A DNA stretch of 39,035 bases, taken from Rhizonema sp. NSF051 (GTDB taxonomy: Bacteria; Cyanobacteriota; Cyanobacteriia; Cyanobacteriales; Nostocaceae). The DNA is taken from assembly GCA_029379265.1 (NCBI GenBank), contig JAQYWN010000003.1:1-39035 (forward strand). The letters run 5' to 3'. The position numbers were made by a program, and so were the translations under genes. Below are positions 38,817 to 39,035 of this stretch, piece by piece; positions within the stretch are counted from its first letter, which is position 1, and every line of letters begins with the position of its first letter. The notes under the pieces were generated by a model that saw nothing but the letters and a program-made list of their open reading frames with translations, had not been told where the DNA came from and made no database searches.

Positions 38817-38844
38817 TAGACAGTTTTGGCAACCAACCTTAATC

Positions 38845-38881
38845 AATATCAGGTTCTTTGATTCTATAGGAACCTGATATT
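38845..38881 (+). terminator. Hairpin terminator-like structure after psb34
   Basis: AATATCAGGTTC ... GAACCTGATATT perfect 12-bp inverted repeat. Confidence 0.55.
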
Positions 38882-38980
38882 TGTATGTTAAAAAGCAGTT
38901 ATACAGGCTCATAGTTGATTGCTACTCTCGAATCGCCAGAAATGAATACCAATATAATAAACCACTCCTCGGCCAAGTAT

Positions 38981-39035
38981 AGCAGGGAGCAGGGAGCAGG
39001 GAGCAGGGAGCAGGGAGCAGGGAGCAGGGAGCAGG
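38981..39035. repeat. Heptanucleotide tandem repeat (GCAGGGA)n, running off the window
   Basis: AGCAGGGAGCAGGGAGCAGGGAGCAGG..., exact 7-bp period. Confidence 0.97.

Noticed and set aside
38981-39035. Direct repeats as a CRISPR array
   Set aside because: Units are 7 bp in strict tandem with no unique spacers.
1-39035. Many GCGATCGC octamers
   Set aside because: HIP1 palindromes are a known genome-wide feature of cyanobacteria and not specific to this locus.
1-39035. tRNA or rRNA genes
   Set aside because: No convincing tRNA T-arm/acceptor pattern or rRNA sequence was seen on reading.

Overview
Cyanobacterial chromosomal window: GCGATCGC (HIP1-like) palindromes are scattered throughout, and the gene set includes psb34, ThiO-ThiG and a CruA/CruP-like cyclase. 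Intact genes include transketolase, an SDR oxidoreductase, MiaE, penicillin-binding protein 1C, DNA polymerase IV, a SOUL heme-binding protein, a secreted cyclase-family protein, a giant alpha-2-macroglobulin-like lipoprotein, an ABC exporter pair, a TPR lipoprotein, an RNase D-like exonuclease, citramalate synthase and Psb34. The accessory parts hold two toxin-antitoxin modules arranged toward each other, an orphan DUF499 ATPase that appears to have lost its N-terminus, and many decayed gene fragments. The fragments are TnsC/TniB-like, DUF4365, LysR, malic enzyme, Hsp20 and a 2Fe-2S ferredoxin. Candidate MITEs and heptanucleotide tandem repeats are also present. The most useful observations are the multi-frame ferredoxin fossil, the LexA-box-like palindrome upstream of dinB, the A2M protein that seems to lack its thioester motif, the transposon/defence remnants at about 7.4 kb, and the truncated DUF499. 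I did not find a clearly novel complete system. All family calls come from reading the translations; no database search was run.
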